A DNA stretch of 64,000 bases, taken from Candidatus Salinicoccus stercoripullorum (lineage in GTDB: Bacteria > Bacillota > Bacilli > Staphylococcales > Salinicoccaceae). Under the pieces are notes generated by a model. That model had not been told where the DNA came from, did not search any database, and worked only from the letters and a program-made list of their open reading frames with translations. This document shows, in pieces, positions 45,591 through 54,845 of the stretch. A program made the translations under genes and the position numbers. Numbering within the stretch: position 1 is the stretch's first letter; each line of letters starts with the position of its first letter. The stretch covers positions 1-64,000 of the forward strand of contig DXHR01000011.1 of assembly GCA_019113295.1 (NCBI GenBank), read 5' to 3'.

Positions 45591-46265
45591 TTATAGTGGT
45601 CCTGCAATACCTTGTCTACGTATCATAATGAAGTGGATCGCCATTAATACAAACAGGGCCGCAGGTAAGAAGAATACGTGGATGGCAAAGAAACGTGTCA
45701 ACGTCTGAGCACCGATGATCTGTTCGTCACCAGCAAGCAGAGTCTTGACCCATTCACCAACAAATGGCACACTTTCTGCGATATCCAAGCCAACTTTGGT
45801 TGCGAAGAGTGCTTTCATATCCCATGGAAGCAGGTATCCGGTAAATGCCAGACCCAGCATAACTGCGAATAAGAGTACTCCAACAACCCAGTTCAGTTCA
45901 CGTGGTGCTTTGTAGGCCCCGGTGAAGAACACCCTTAAAGTATGTAGGAACATCATTACTACAACCAGGCTCGCACCCCAGTGGTGCATACCTCTTACAA
46001 TAACACCTGCAGCAACGTCATGTTGCAGGTAATAAACGGAGTTCCAGGCGTTTACAATATCAGGGACATAGTACATTGTGAGGAACATACCTGATAATAT
46101 CTGAATTACCGTAATGAAAAACGTTAACCCTCCGAAACAATAGACGAAAGCAGAAAAGTGATAGGCAGGGTTAACATGCTCCGGCACTTCATGATCAGCA
46201 ACATCTCTCCAGATCGGAGTGATATCCATGCGATCGTCTATCCAGTCATAGATTCTGTTAAGCAC
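45591..46265 (-). CDS. qcrB: Menaquinol:cytochrome c reductase, cytochrome b6 subunit QcrB
   Basis: This is a four-helix cytochrome b6. Its heme-ligand helices contain YHFSAFVYCFGG with the Cys that binds heme covalently in the b6/Bacillus type, and HHWGASLVVVMMFLHTLRVFFTGAY. GTG start at 46265 with AGGAGG 8 nt upstream. The 224-residue length equals the Bacillus subunit. It oxidises menaquinol at the Qo site together with the Rieske protein encoded 11 nt upstream. Confidence 0.95.
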   Translation of the reverse strand: MLNRIYDWIDDRMDITPIWRDVADHEVPEHVNPAYHFSAFVYCFGGLTFFITVIQILSGMFLTMYYVPDIVNAWNSVYYLQHDVAAGVIVRGMHHWGASLVVVMMFLHTLRVFFTGAYKAPRELNWVVGVLLFAVMLGLAFTGYLLPWDMKALFATKVGLDIAESVPFVGEWVKTLLAGDEQIIGAQTLTRFFAIHVFFLPAALFVLMAIHFIMIRRQGIAGPL

Positions 46266-46276
46266 AGTCTTCCCTC

Positions 46277-46777
46277 CTATACAAGCTCATTTTCAAACAT
46301 TTCGCCGATTGTGATGAATCCATCAGAGTCTCCGACTTCATACTGGTCAAGCGGACCTCTCGGCGGTGTTCCCGGGATGTTTTTACCGTTCTTCTCATAA
46401 AGTCCGTTATGGCACGGACAGAAGAACTTATCCGGATTGGCATCATCGCCCGCCCATGTTACTGTACAGCCCAGGTGTTTACAGATTGGTGAAAGTGCAA
46501 TAAGATTATCTCCGTCTTTGTAGACCCAGACAAAGTCAGTCACTTCACTTGTGTACCAGGCGTCCTGCTGTTCATAAGAAAAGTCGACCTTCACAGGCTC
46601 TTCTGTAATCTCTTCGGTTTTGACACTCGTAGTGATCATGGAACCTTGAGCTTCGCCCTGGAACAATGGATCTAACGCAAACCTGCCCATCGGCAGAATT
46701 GCACCTGCCGCCATGAAAGACCCCACTCCCATCAGGGAATAGTTCAGGAACTGGCGTCGTGTTACTTTTTGCGACAT
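46277..46777 (-). CDS. qcrA: Rieske iron-sulfur protein QcrA
   Basis: This is the 2Fe-2S subunit of the bc complex. The cluster motifs are CKHLGC and CPCHNG (C-x-H-x2-C ... C-x2-C-H). The N-terminus has a twin-arginine type signal-anchor (TRRQFLNYSLMG followed by a hydrophobic helix), so the folded protein is probably exported by Tat. I start at the ATG at 46777, 10 nt after GGGGGG-type SD; a TTG at 46795 would place the SD inside the gene. The length is 166 residues. It is the first gene of qcrABC, with its own promoter. Confidence 0.94.
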   Translation of the reverse strand: MSQKVTRRQFLNYSLMGVGSFMAAGAILPMGRFALDPLFQGEAQGSMITTSVKTEEITEEPVKVDFSYEQQDAWYTSEVTDFVWVYKDGDNLIALSPICKHLGCTVTWAGDDANPDKFFCPCHNGLYEKNGKNIPGTPPRGPLDQYEVGDSDGFITIGEMFENELV

Positions 46778-46834
46778 TAATATTTCCCCCCTCAAACGCG
46801 CGTTCTTTTACATTTAAATATAACTAGGACAGTT

Positions 46835-46863
46835 CAATTTTAGCCTATTACCTGAAACCGGTC
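46835..46863 (-). promoter_or_regulatory. SigA promoter of qcrABC
   Basis: TTGACC (46858-46863) and TAAAAT (46835-46840) with a 17-nt spacer lie about 55 nt before the qcrA ATG. No operator was recognised. Confidence 0.7.
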
Positions 46864-46924
46864 AATAAGGTATCGAAACTTTTGATGGAGGGCTTTCTGT
46901 TAATTGTGTAAAAGTACCATCTTT

Positions 46925-47362
46925 TTAACGGTTCCAAATGGAAATGATGGATTTCATTGCAGATTTGACTTCATCGTTGATCATTTCCATCTTCATATCA
47001 TCACTCATATTCTCAAGCGGTATTTCATTGAGACGGATCCTGTCCATATCCCCGAGATCTTTTTGAATGTGGGTAAGAACCACGGACTTTTTGAATCCAT
47101 ATGCCAGAAGCTGTTCTCTGTAACTTTCAAGAAGCGCAGTATCCTCGCCCACTGTCATCAGCGGAGGTGTAATGAGAAGACGGCCCTTGAATTGTTTCTC
47201 AAGCTGCAGGGAGACAATCTGCAGCAGTTCAAGATTGCCTGCATGTACGGGGGCCCGTGAGTCCATATCCATGGATGAGAACGGGATGACAGCAGTGTCG
47301 ATGAACTCTATTTCATCTTTCAATACTTTTAAATCTTTCTGGTTATACAGCAATTCACTCAC
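46925..47362 (-). CDS. ypiF: YpiF-like protein (DUF2487)
   Basis: This 142-145 residue cytosolic protein of unknown function has conserved IEFIDTAVIPF and LLITPPLMTVGED segments, fitting the DUF2487 family encoded before qcrA in Bacillales. The annotated start is a GTG at 47362, but the SD AGGTGA directly touches it; a TTG at 47353 has 9 nt spacing and gives an N-terminus closer to the family. It lies 6 nt after ypiB. Confidence 0.78.
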   Translation of the reverse strand: MSELLYNQKDLKVLKDEIEFIDTAVIPFSSMDMDSRAPVHAGNLELLQIVSLQLEKQFKGRLLITPPLMTVGEDTALLESYREQLLAYGFKKSVVLTHIQKDLGDMDRIRLNEIPLENMSDDMKMEMINDEVKSAMKSIISIWNR

Positions 47363-47368
47363 CTGTCT

Positions 47369-47836
47369 TTATGTTGATCGTTTCAGCATTTTCACAAGCC
47401 GTTGGAAAAGTTCCTGGTCATGCTTGTCAAGTGCATGGTCAATCTCTTTCAGCAGTGCATCATCTGCAATTGTCTGAAGTTCCTTGTCCAAATCGTTTTC
47501 AATCTTCTTCACTTCACGGTAACGGGCATCTTGTGCCGGGAAAGCAAATTCCAGATAGAGCAGTTCATCCTGATTCATGTTGAGTTCGTGGAAGATGACT
47601 TCCCCGTCGCTTGTTACGGTATCCCCCTTTTCAAACACCAGTGTAGGACGGTTTGTGCCCACTGCGGCGATGCGCAGTCTTCTTCTGTGCAAGACGTCCG
47701 GCGTGAAGAAGATGTTTTTGGATACGACGGGGTGCGATTTGAGAAAGTTAAGAATCCATACAGCCACCCGGTCTTCAAAATCATAGTGATACAGTACATA
47801 ATCTATGAAATCTTTCCTATAGCTGATCTTCCTCAT
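47369..47836 (-). CDS. ypiB: YpiB-family (UPF0302) protein
   Basis: This cytosolic protein has DYVLYHYDFEDRVAVWILNFL in its N-terminal half, the signature of UPF0302/YpiB, and a helical Glu/Lys-rich C-terminal half (IDHALDKHDQELFQRLVKML). Its function is unknown. I start it at the ATG at 47836, overlapping the TPR gene by 20 nt; the open frame 18 codons upstream has no family similarity. The length is about 155 residues. Confidence 0.8.
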   Translation of the reverse strand: MRKISYRKDFIDYVLYHYDFEDRVAVWILNFLKSHPVVSKNIFFTPDVLHRRRLRIAAVGTNRPTLVFEKGDTVTSDGEVIFHELNMNQDELLYLEFAFPAQDARYREVKKIENDLDKELQTIADDALLKEIDHALDKHDQELFQRLVKMLKRST

Positions 47837-49088
47837 CTTCCAGGCGCTCCTTTTCAAACTGCCAGTCTGCATTGGCAGGATCGAGTTCAATAAGCTTGTC
47901 CAGTATCTCTGATTTTAATGGATGGCTGATCTCAGTCAGATATTCGTAGTAATCTTTATAGAATTCGACGGACTCTCCGATAAGTGCGCGTGCATCCTGA
48001 TAATACTTCAGGGCGGATTCATCTTCCTCATTTTCCTGATGCACCCTGGCAAGCAGATACAATGATTCGCCAGAGAGTGCATGTGTATCGAGACCACTTT
48101 CGAACGATGCTATTTCATCAGTACGGTCTGTCTTGAGCAGCGTCTCGAACAGCATAAGAAATGCATCGTCATAGTCCTGGTCAAGGGCAATCGCCTGTTT
48201 GAACGACTCAATTGCACTGTCTGATGCACCAAGCCTGAAGTTGATGCGCCCAAGATGGAAATAGATAAGCGGGTTCGTTTCATCCTGCTCAAGGTATTTT
48301 TCAAGCAGCGTCTTTGCCGCCGTGAGATCGTGCTCTGTTTCATGGACATTCATCAGCAGTATATATGCGTTTATATAGTAAGGTTCGTTGTCTATCACTT
48401 TATTGAGCAGGTTCTTGGCCGTTTCGTATGACTGCAGCTGATACTCCATCAGCGCCTTCCGGTAGAAATCATCATTCGAATAAAACTTCTCGTCGACTTT
48501 GTCAAAGTGTTCCTTTGCCTTTTCAAGCTCAATCTGATTCATGTGGAGTTCTGCTGCGCGCAGATTGAAGTTGACCCCGTTCAGCTCATCGATGCCCGCT
48601 TCAAGCAGTGCGCCGTAATACCTCAGTGCTTCCTGGAAATCTCCGTCCTGATAATGGATTTCGGCAAGGGCATAGTCCAGTATGGGCTCATCCCCCATCG
48701 CTTTCGCTTCATGGATCAGTCTGATGGAAACCTCATTCATGTTGAGTTGCTGGAAGATTTCCGCTTTGAGCATAAGCACCGTCTTCGTCTTCGGTGCTTC
48801 ATTGATCAGGCTCAGGGCCTCATCAAGCCTGCCGTCCGCGATATAGATATCGGTGAGATAGGCAAGCACTTCATCATCATGGCCGGTTCGTTGGTGGAGA
48901 TGCTGGAAAATGGTTTCCGCCTCACTGATGGATCCCGCCTGCATTAGTGTATCCCCCAGTGTGAAAAGGGATTCGAGCTCCATATCGTCATCCAGCCTCT
49001 CAAGATTTCCGAGGAGGCTGTTAAGTTCGCTTTCGGGATATTTACCCGTTTTCAAATCATCTATAATGGAATAGATCTGGTCCTGCAT
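47817..49088 (-). CDS. ypiA: TPR-repeat protein YpiA
   Basis: This 423-residue acidic protein is made of tandem tetratricopeptide repeats from about residue 30 to 390 (for example NPLIYFHLGRINFRLGASDSA and DYDDAFLMLFETLL). No signal peptide or TM segment is seen, so it is cytosolic and probably a scaffold. It stands 2 nt after aroA and overlaps ypiB, the conserved Bacillus order aro-ypiA-ypiB-ypiF. No function is known. Confidence 0.85.
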   Translation of the reverse strand: MQDQIYSIIDDLKTGKYPESELNSLLGNLERLDDDMELESLFTLGDTLMQAGSISEAETIFQHLHQRTGHDDEVLAYLTDIYIADGRLDEALSLINEAPKTKTVLMLKAEIFQQLNMNEVSIRLIHEAKAMGDEPILDYALAEIHYQDGDFQEALRYYGALLEAGIDELNGVNFNLRAAELHMNQIELEKAKEHFDKVDEKFYSNDDFYRKALMEYQLQSYETAKNLLNKVIDNEPYYINAYILLMNVHETEHDLTAAKTLLEKYLEQDETNPLIYFHLGRINFRLGASDSAIESFKQAIALDQDYDDAFLMLFETLLKTDRTDEIASFESGLDTHALSGESLYLLARVHQENEEDESALKYYQDARALIGESVEFYKDYYEYLTEISHPLKSEILDKLIELDPANADWQFEKERLEDEEDQL

Positions 49089-49090
49089 AG

Positions 49091-50377
49091 TTAAGCATCC
49101 TTCCGTAATGACTCCAAATCATTTATGAATCCTGGATATGATATATCTATGGCTGAGGTGTCATCGATGTCGAGCGGTGTATCAGAGACGAGGGAGAATA
49201 TGATGAGCATCATGATGATGCGGTGGTCATGGTAGCCTTTGACCGCTGTGCCAGCTGCTGGTTCGATCTTTCCCGGCCGGACAGTGAAACCGTCCTCTTT
49301 TTCTTCAAAGTTGATACCGAATTTGGACAGCTCATCCACAACTGCGCGTATCCTGTCAGTTTCTTTGAATCTGAGTTCTCCGGCGTCACTTACTGTACAC
49401 GGTTCACTGCTGTAGGCGGCGAGAAGTGCGAGAATCGGAATCTCGTCTATGAGCCGCGGTATGATTTCACCAGAGATATCGAAGCCGCGGAGTCCCGGAG
49501 TGTACGAAGCAGTGATATTCCCAATCGCTTCCCCGGCGCCCGGCAGGGTTTCGATTTCTATATTGGCATCCATCATTCCCAGGACTTCAAGTATACCAGA
49601 GCGTGTCGGATTCAATGAAACATTTTCAATGGTAATGGAAGCACCCGGTTTCAGGACTGCAAGGGCAAGCGGAAATGCCGCTGAAGAAATATCACCAGGC
49701 ACAGTGATATCCGCTGACGTGAGCTTTTTCCCGCCGGTGAGTGAGATGACGCCATCTTGCGATGAAAGATCAGCTCCGAACTGTTTCATCATGATTTCGG
49801 AATGGTCCCTGGACGGTGATGATTCACGTACAACGGTCGTGCCTTCCGCAAACAACCCTGCAAGGAGCACTGCACTTTTCACCTGGGCGCTCGCGACCGG
49901 CATATCATAATCGATTGCCTTCAGCGGTTTCGGGTAGATGTGCACCGGTGGATACTTTTCATTTTTGAGCCGTATGTCCGCCCCCATATCGAGCAGCGGT
50001 TTCTGCACTCTGTCCATCGGCCGTCTGTTGATGGAGTCATCTCCACTGAACTCAGCTTCGAGTCCGAGCCCTGCAAGCAGGCCCATAATCAGACGGGAGG
50101 TCGTGCCCGAGTTTCCGGTGTATAAGGCTCCGTCCGGTGGATGCAGGTGGTCATGCCCCTTGGATTCAACAATCCACTTGTCACCCGATTCAGCTATTTC
50201 TGCACCGATTGCACGCATGATTTCCATGGTACGGTAAGTATCCTCACTCTTCAGAGGGAGGTGTATTTCAGTCCGTCCTTCTGCAAGCGCAGCAAGCATG
50301 AGAGACCGGTGGGTGATCGACTTGTCGCCGGGAACTCTCAATGTGCCTTCAAAAGTACTGTTCAAAAGTTGTTTCAT
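49091..50377 (-). CDS. aroA: 3-phosphoshikimate 1-carboxyvinyltransferase (EPSP synthase)
   Basis: This enzyme joins phosphoenolpyruvate to shikimate-3-phosphate, the sixth shikimate-pathway step. Motifs: PGDKSITHRSLMLAALAEG, LYTGNSGTTSRL and RFKETDRIRA. The NSGTTSR form with Thr-Thr after Gly (instead of GNAGTA) is the class II, glyphosate-tolerant-like type usual in Gram-positives. The ATG overlaps the aroB stop by 4 nt. The length is 428 residues. Confidence 0.95.
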   Translation of the reverse strand: MKQLLNSTFEGTLRVPGDKSITHRSLMLAALAEGRTEIHLPLKSEDTYRTMEIMRAIGAEIAESGDKWIVESKGHDHLHPPDGALYTGNSGTTSRLIMGLLAGLGLEAEFSGDDSINRRPMDRVQKPLLDMGADIRLKNEKYPPVHIYPKPLKAIDYDMPVASAQVKSAVLLAGLFAEGTTVVRESSPSRDHSEIMMKQFGADLSSQDGVISLTGGKKLTSADITVPGDISSAAFPLALAVLKPGASITIENVSLNPTRSGILEVLGMMDANIEIETLPGAGEAIGNITASYTPGLRGFDISGEIIPRLIDEIPILALLAAYSSEPCTVSDAGELRFKETDRIRAVVDELSKFGINFEEKEDGFTVRPGKIEPAAGTAVKGYHDHRIIMMLIIFSLVSDTPLDIDDTSAIDISYPGFINDLESLRKDA

Positions 50378-51423
50378 AGGCTCTCCTTCAGATCGTTTAT
50401 GAATTTTGTAAGCTTTTTCCCGTCAATTTGTGTAAAGCGGGCACGGCCGGCTTCTTCCAAGACGATATACCCCACCCGGCCGCTTGTCTGATTCTTTTTA
50501 TCCTTTGTCATTAAAGAGATCATATCAGATGCCTCCAGCATCTTCAGCTTTTCGACGGGGTAGCCGAGTCCCCTGAAATATTCGTAGAAGCATGCAAGAT
50601 CAAATGTGTCTTCCTGATTCAGTTCATTTGATATATACAGCGCAGCATATATTCCGAGCGTCACAGCGATGCCGTGCGGCATTCTGTATGTGTATTCGAT
50701 GGCATGTCCAAGAGTATGCCCAAGATTTAGGTGTTTCCTCATACCTGATTCATTCTCATCCCTTAACACATGTTCCATTTTGGTCTCAATACCTTTGATT
50801 ATGAAGGGCTCTATCATATCCAGTGCAATGCCGTCTTTTGTTACATCCATGAGCGCATCGACTGTCTCCTTATCTTTGAGGAGTGCATGCTTGATCACTT
50901 CCCCGAAACCGCTGAGAATTTCCGATTCCGGCAGTGTATCCAGGAAATCGAGATCGTATATTACACCTTTTGGACGGTGGAATGCACCGATCAGATTTTT
51001 GCCGTGCCTGCTGTTGATGGCTGTCTTTCCCCCTATTGATGAATCATGAGCGAGGAGTGTCGTAGGGACATGGATGTAATCCACACCACGCAGCACAGTT
51101 GCAGCGGCAAAGCCGCCAGCGTCCCCTGCCGCCCCGCCTCCGATGACAACCAGCAGACAGTTCCTCTGTACGCCTTTCGCAAGAAGGGTCTCCAAAAGAT
51201 TGCTGAAGGCATCGAAATACTTCGATGCCTCGCCCTGCTCCATCAAAATCGGATCTTCAATAAAAGACAGCTTCCCATTTTTGTGTAACTGATATACATT
51301 TTTATCTGCAAGATAGAATACCTGGTCATATTTATCAGTATAATCGCCTATCCTGTCTTCCAGTATGCCGCGCGCTACCTCGATTGCATAGTTTCCGTCT
51401 TTGTATTGAGTCATGATTTTCAT
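50374..51423 (-). CDS. aroB: 3-dehydroquinate synthase
   Basis: This NAD- and metal-dependent enzyme makes 3-dehydroquinate from DAHP. Motifs: VIGGGAAGDAGGFAAATVLRG, VPTTLLAHDSSIGGKTAIN, GFGEVIKHALL and LGHTLGHAIE (zinc-binding His). I start it at the ATG at 51423, 4 nt after the aroC stop, giving 349 residues; a longer frame reaches into aroC without meaning. The order aroC-aroB-aroA is the common Firmicute one. Confidence 0.94.
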   Translation of the reverse strand: MKIMTQYKDGNYAIEVARGILEDRIGDYTDKYDQVFYLADKNVYQLHKNGKLSFIEDPILMEQGEASKYFDAFSNLLETLLAKGVQRNCLLVVIGGGAAGDAGGFAAATVLRGVDYIHVPTTLLAHDSSIGGKTAINSRHGKNLIGAFHRPKGVIYDLDFLDTLPESEILSGFGEVIKHALLKDKETVDALMDVTKDGIALDMIEPFIIKGIETKMEHVLRDENESGMRKHLNLGHTLGHAIEYTYRMPHGIAVTLGIYAALYISNELNQEDTFDLACFYEYFRGLGYPVEKLKMLEASDMISLMTKDKKNQTSGRVGYIVLEEAGRARFTQIDGKKLTKFINDLKESL

Positions 51424-51427
51424 GTCA

Positions 51428-52594
51428 TCAGTACTCTTTGACCCGTTTTTTATAGGCTTCAACAGAAGCTTTAAGTTCGTCCATATCATCATGCGGAAAC
51501 TTGTCCAGTACGGCACCGGCGACCTCAATTGCAACCATGTGTTCACATACTACTGAAGCTGCCGGCACTGCACATGCATCACTGCGTTCGATCGTTGCCT
51601 TGAACTCTTCCTTGGAGTTTATATCCACGCTTAGGAGCGGTTTGTAAAGTGTCGGTATCGGTTTCATCACCGCTTTGACGACTATCGGCATACCTGTTGT
51701 CATGCCGCCTTCGAAACCGCCCAGATTATTTGTACGGCGGGTATAGCCTGTTTCTTCATCATAGGTTATTTCATCCTGGACATTGGAGCCGGGAATGGAG
51801 GCTGCTTCAAAACCCGCCCCGAACTCAACACCCTTGAAGGCATTGATACTGACGACGCTGCCGGCAATTTTCGCATCCAGTTTCCTGTCATAATGGACAT
51901 GGCTGCCGAGACCGGGAATCGGATTTTCAACAATCACTTCAACAACCCCGCCGATTGAATCGCCGTTCTTTTTGGTGGCGTCGATCAACTGTTCAGCTTC
52001 AGCGGTCTTTTCTTCGGAAACCATGCGTACTGAAGACTTGTCGGAGAACTCACGGATATCAGCCAGGTTATACTGACCATCGTCCCTTACACTGCCGATC
52101 TGTTTCACGCGGCTGACTATGCGGATATCGAGGGCATGGAGCAGTTCTTTGCACAGGGCACCCACAGCAACCCGGGCTGCTGTTTCACGTGCAGAGGAAC
52201 GTTCAAGCACATTTCTCAGATCACGCATGTTATACTTCATGCCGCCTACCAGGTCGGCATGCCCCGGACGTGGTTTTGTTATGACACGTCTCATGGATTC
52301 CGCCTCTTCGGGCGTGAGTGGATCACTGCCCATGATCTTGCTCCAGTGTTTGAAGTCATCGTTGATAATCTCAATCATTATAGGGCTGCCAAGAGTTTTA
52401 GCATGTCGGATTCCGCTGCCAAACTGGAAAGTGTCTTTTTCAATCTGCATCCTCCGGCCGCGTCCGTAGCCTCCCTGACGTTTAATCAGTTCATTGGTCA
52501 TTCTCTCTTTATCGATTTCCAGGTTCGCCGGAAATCCTTCCACTATCGCTGAAAGTTTTGGTCCATGGGACTCACCCGATGTTAAAAATCTCAT
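51428..52594 (-). CDS. aroC: Chorismate synthase
   Basis: This FMN-dependent enzyme forms chorismate from EPSP. Motifs: [58 protein letters not shown] lies 6 nt before the ATG at 52594; a GTG three codons upstream is less well placed. The length is 388 residues. Chorismate also feeds the menaquinone pathway served by the adjacent menG/hepST. Confidence 0.95.
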   Translation of the reverse strand: MRFLTSGESHGPKLSAIVEGFPANLEIDKERMTNELIKRQGGYGRGRRMQIEKDTFQFGSGIRHAKTLGSPIMIEIINDDFKHWSKIMGSDPLTPEEAESMRRVITKPRPGHADLVGGMKYNMRDLRNVLERSSARETAARVAVGALCKELLHALDIRIVSRVKQIGSVRDDGQYNLADIREFSDKSSVRMVSEEKTAEAEQLIDATKKNGDSIGGVVEVIVENPIPGLGSHVHYDRKLDAKIAGSVVSINAFKGVEFGAGFEAASIPGSNVQDEITYDEETGYTRRTNNLGGFEGGMTTGMPIVVKAVMKPIPTLYKPLLSVDINSKEEFKATIERSDACAVPAASVVCEHMVAIEVAGAVLDKFPHDDMDELKASVEAYKKRVKEY

Positions 52595-52627
52595 TATATG
52601 CACCTGCCTATTTCATGATATTAAAAA

Positions 52628-52651
52628 AAGCCGAGTTGCTTCACCCAGCTT
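52628..52651 (-). terminator. Terminator of ndk
   Basis: The stem AAGCTGGGT/ACTCGGCTT includes G-U pairs, has a short loop and is followed by TTTTTAA on the minus strand. It lies 15 nt after the ndk stop codon. Confidence 0.65.
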
Positions 52652-52665
52652 ATGATGCTCTGCTA

Positions 52666-53112
52666 CTAGTATATCCAGGAGCTGTTGATCAGATCGTAAT
52701 CAAGTACTTCCGATTCGTCAAAGAAAAGACCGATTTCCCTTTCAGCACTCTCTGGTGAATCCGAACCGTGGATGATGTTCTTACCGACTGTCAGGCCGAA
52801 ATCCCCTCGTATTGTGCCTGGTGCAGCCTGTTGTGGATTGGTTGCTCCAACTACAAGGCGTGCTGTATCAATGACGTTCTCACCTTCAAGCACCATTGCG
52901 AATACTGGCCCTGAAGTGATGAAATCCACCAATTCGCCGAAGAAAGGCTTATCCTGGTGTTCCTGGTAATGTGTTTTGGCAAGCTCTTCTGATACATGCA
53001 TCAGCTTTGCTCCTGCAAGTTTGAAACCTTTGTTCTCCAGCCGTTCCACAATTGGTCCGATGAGATTTCTCTGTACGCCGTCAGGCTTGATCATTAAAAA
53101 TGTCTTTTCCAT
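52666..53112 (-). CDS. ndk: Nucleoside diphosphate kinase
   Basis: This enzyme transfers phosphate between nucleoside tri- and diphosphates. The phospho-histidine lies near 114 in [20 protein letters not shown]. It starts [19 protein letters not shown], as typical, with SD AAAGGAG. The length is 148 residues. It has its own promoter and terminator between hepT and aroC. Confidence 0.96.
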   Translation of the reverse strand: MEKTFLMIKPDGVQRNLIGPIVERLENKGFKLAGAKLMHVSEELAKTHYQEHQDKPFFGELVDFITSGPVFAMVLEGENVIDTARLVVGATNPQQAAPGTIRGDFGLTVGKNIIHGSDSPESAEREIGLFFDESEVLDYDLINSSWIY

Positions 53113-53142
53113 TTCGAGTCTCCTTTAATTGAATTCCATACT

Positions 53143-53172
53143 ATTCTAACATTTTCAAATTTGTTATTTCAA
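53143..53172 (-). promoter_or_regulatory. Possible SigA promoter of ndk
   Basis: TTGAAA (53167-53172) and TAGAAT (53143-53148) are 18 nt apart, about 35 nt before the ndk ATG. Confidence 0.45.
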
Positions 53173-53173
53173 T

Positions 53174-54127
53174 TCAATTCAGACGATTTGCGAGTTTTTC
53201 TGCGATCTGGAGCAGATAAGTGCGTATTGGTTCGTCTATATCTTTGATTGCCGCTTTTGCTTCTTCGATATGTCTGCCGCTGATTTGGATGGCTTCTCCG
53301 ATTGCATCCGAGATGAGGAGCTCCCTGATCAGAGAATCCCGGACACTTCTGTCCTCCCTGAATGCCGAGAGCTTCTCTTTGAACAGAGGGTCGGAATCTC
53401 TCAAAAGGAGCACCGGAAGTGTATAGTGGCCATTTTCAAGATCTGAAAATTTCGGTTTGCCCAGATTCTTTTCATCTCCGGTGAAATCCAGGCAATCATC
53501 GATAATCTGAAAGCTCATCCCGATATGGTATCCGTACTTCAGGAGTGAATTCAGTTCTTCCTCTGTTACATGTGCGGCATATGCTCCCATCTCGATACTG
53601 AGCTCAATCAGCAATGCAGTTTTTCTGTATGTTTTTTTATAATAGTCATCAAGTGTCTGTTCCGCATTGAACTGCTGATCGAATTGGAAAAGTTCCCCGC
53701 TGACAATATCCTGCATGGCAGCTGAAAATGCATCGTGGAGTTTTTCATGTTCGATGGTGCTCACCAGTTCCAGTGAAGTGGAGAGCAGGTAATTTCCAGT
53801 GTTTACTGCCTGAAGATATCCATGTTCATAGTACACAGTATCCTGCCCTCTTCTGAGTTTGCTGTCATCTATGATGTCATCATGAACGAGGCTCGCCATA
53901 TGGATCAGTTCGAGGCTGGCACCTGCTCTGATGACATCGTCGTGCAGGCTCCGGTCACCGAGCCTGCCGACAAGCAGTGTGAAAGTCGGACGGATCTTCT
54001 TACCGCCGTATTGGAACAGTTCATAACTGCTGTCATTGACAATGGTACCATTCGGATCAAGGCTCTCTCTGATCAGTTCCTTCACTTCTTCTAAATCGGA
54101 AGCTAGAAATTCTCTGTGTCTAATCAA
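53174..54127 (-). CDS. hepT: Heptaprenyl diphosphate synthase, catalytic component HepT
   Basis: This trans-prenyltransferase subunit builds the menaquinone side chain together with HepS. The two Asp-rich motifs are LVHDDIIDDSKLRRG (DDxxD) and IIDDCLDFTGDEKNLGKP. The length of 317 residues is typical. The start is a TTG that forms a TTGA overlap with the menG stop; GGGA lies 6 nt upstream. It is the last gene of hepS-menG-hepT. The exact chain length made cannot be read with certainty. Confidence 0.9.
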   Translation of the reverse strand: MIRHREFLASDLEEVKELIRESLDPNGTIVNDSSYELFQYGGKKIRPTFTLLVGRLGDRSLHDDVIRAGASLELIHMASLVHDDIIDDSKLRRGQDTVYYEHGYLQAVNTGNYLLSTSLELVSTIEHEKLHDAFSAAMQDIVSGELFQFDQQFNAEQTLDDYYKKTYRKTALLIELSIEMGAYAAHVTEEELNSLLKYGYHIGMSFQIIDDCLDFTGDEKNLGKPKFSDLENGHYTLPVLLLRDSDPLFKEKLSAFREDRSVRDSLIRELLISDAIGEAIQISGRHIEEAKAAIKDIDEPIRTYLLQIAEKLANRLN

Positions 54128-54834
54128 ACAGATCCCACCCGTCCGAGAGGTTTGTATCCGATATGTGTTGCTGCTGTGCCCAGCGTATGGGACAGTATTT
54201 TTATATTGGCAAACCCTGTGGATGACATCATATCTTTAAGTTCCGGTTTGGTCAGGAATGTGCTGGTGGATTCATACAGCCATTCATATTCCTTTGTCCT
54301 GCCTGCAATCACTCCGCCAATTTTCGGCATTACTTTCCCAAAGTATAAATCGAAACCTCTGTTTACAATGCTGTTTTCCGGTGTGGAGGTTTCCAGTACA
54401 ACGAGAACGCCGCCAGGGGTGAGGACTCTGTAGAATTCTTCAATCGCCTGTCTGTAATCAGGGAGATTGCGCAGTCCGAATCCTATTGTGACGAAATTGA
54501 AACTATCATCTTCAAACGGGAGGTCCATTGCATTCCCTTGGAGGAGGGTAATGTTAACATAGTCTTCAACTTTTCCTTTTGCGACCTCCAGCATATTCTC
54601 GCTGAAATCAAGGCCTGTAACACTGGCTCCCGGGGCCTTCTTTGCAAGCTGGATCGTCCAGTCCCCCGTGCCGCAGCATACATCGAGTATTTTGTGTCCC
54701 TCTTTCAGGAACATCTCCTTCATGGTCCTGTTTCTCCATTCTGTATGCTGATTCAGGCTGATGATGTTGTTCATATGGTCGTAATCGCCTGAAATGGCGT
54801 TGAATATAGTTTGTACTTTTTTCTCTTTATCCAT
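54124..54834 (-). CDS. menG: Demethylmenaquinone methyltransferase
   Basis: This SAM-dependent C-methyltransferase (UbiE/MenG) carries out the last step of menaquinone synthesis. Motifs: DVCCGTGDWTIQLAK (SAM loop), LDFSENMLEVA, and GFGLRNLPDYRQAIEEFYRVL. I start it at the ATG at 54834, 7 nt after AAAGGTGA; the longer open frame lies inside hepS. It overlaps hepT by 4 nt and is 237 residues long. Confidence 0.93.
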   Translation of the reverse strand: MDKEKKVQTIFNAISGDYDHMNNIISLNQHTEWRNRTMKEMFLKEGHKILDVCCGTGDWTIQLAKKAPGASVTGLDFSENMLEVAKGKVEDYVNITLLQGNAMDLPFEDDSFNFVTIGFGLRNLPDYRQAIEEFYRVLTPGGVLVVLETSTPENSIVNRGFDLYFGKVMPKIGGVIAGRTKEYEWLYESTSTFLTKPELKDMMSSTGFANIKILSHTLGTAATHIGYKPLGRVGSV

Positions 54835-54845
54835 TAGATTCACCT

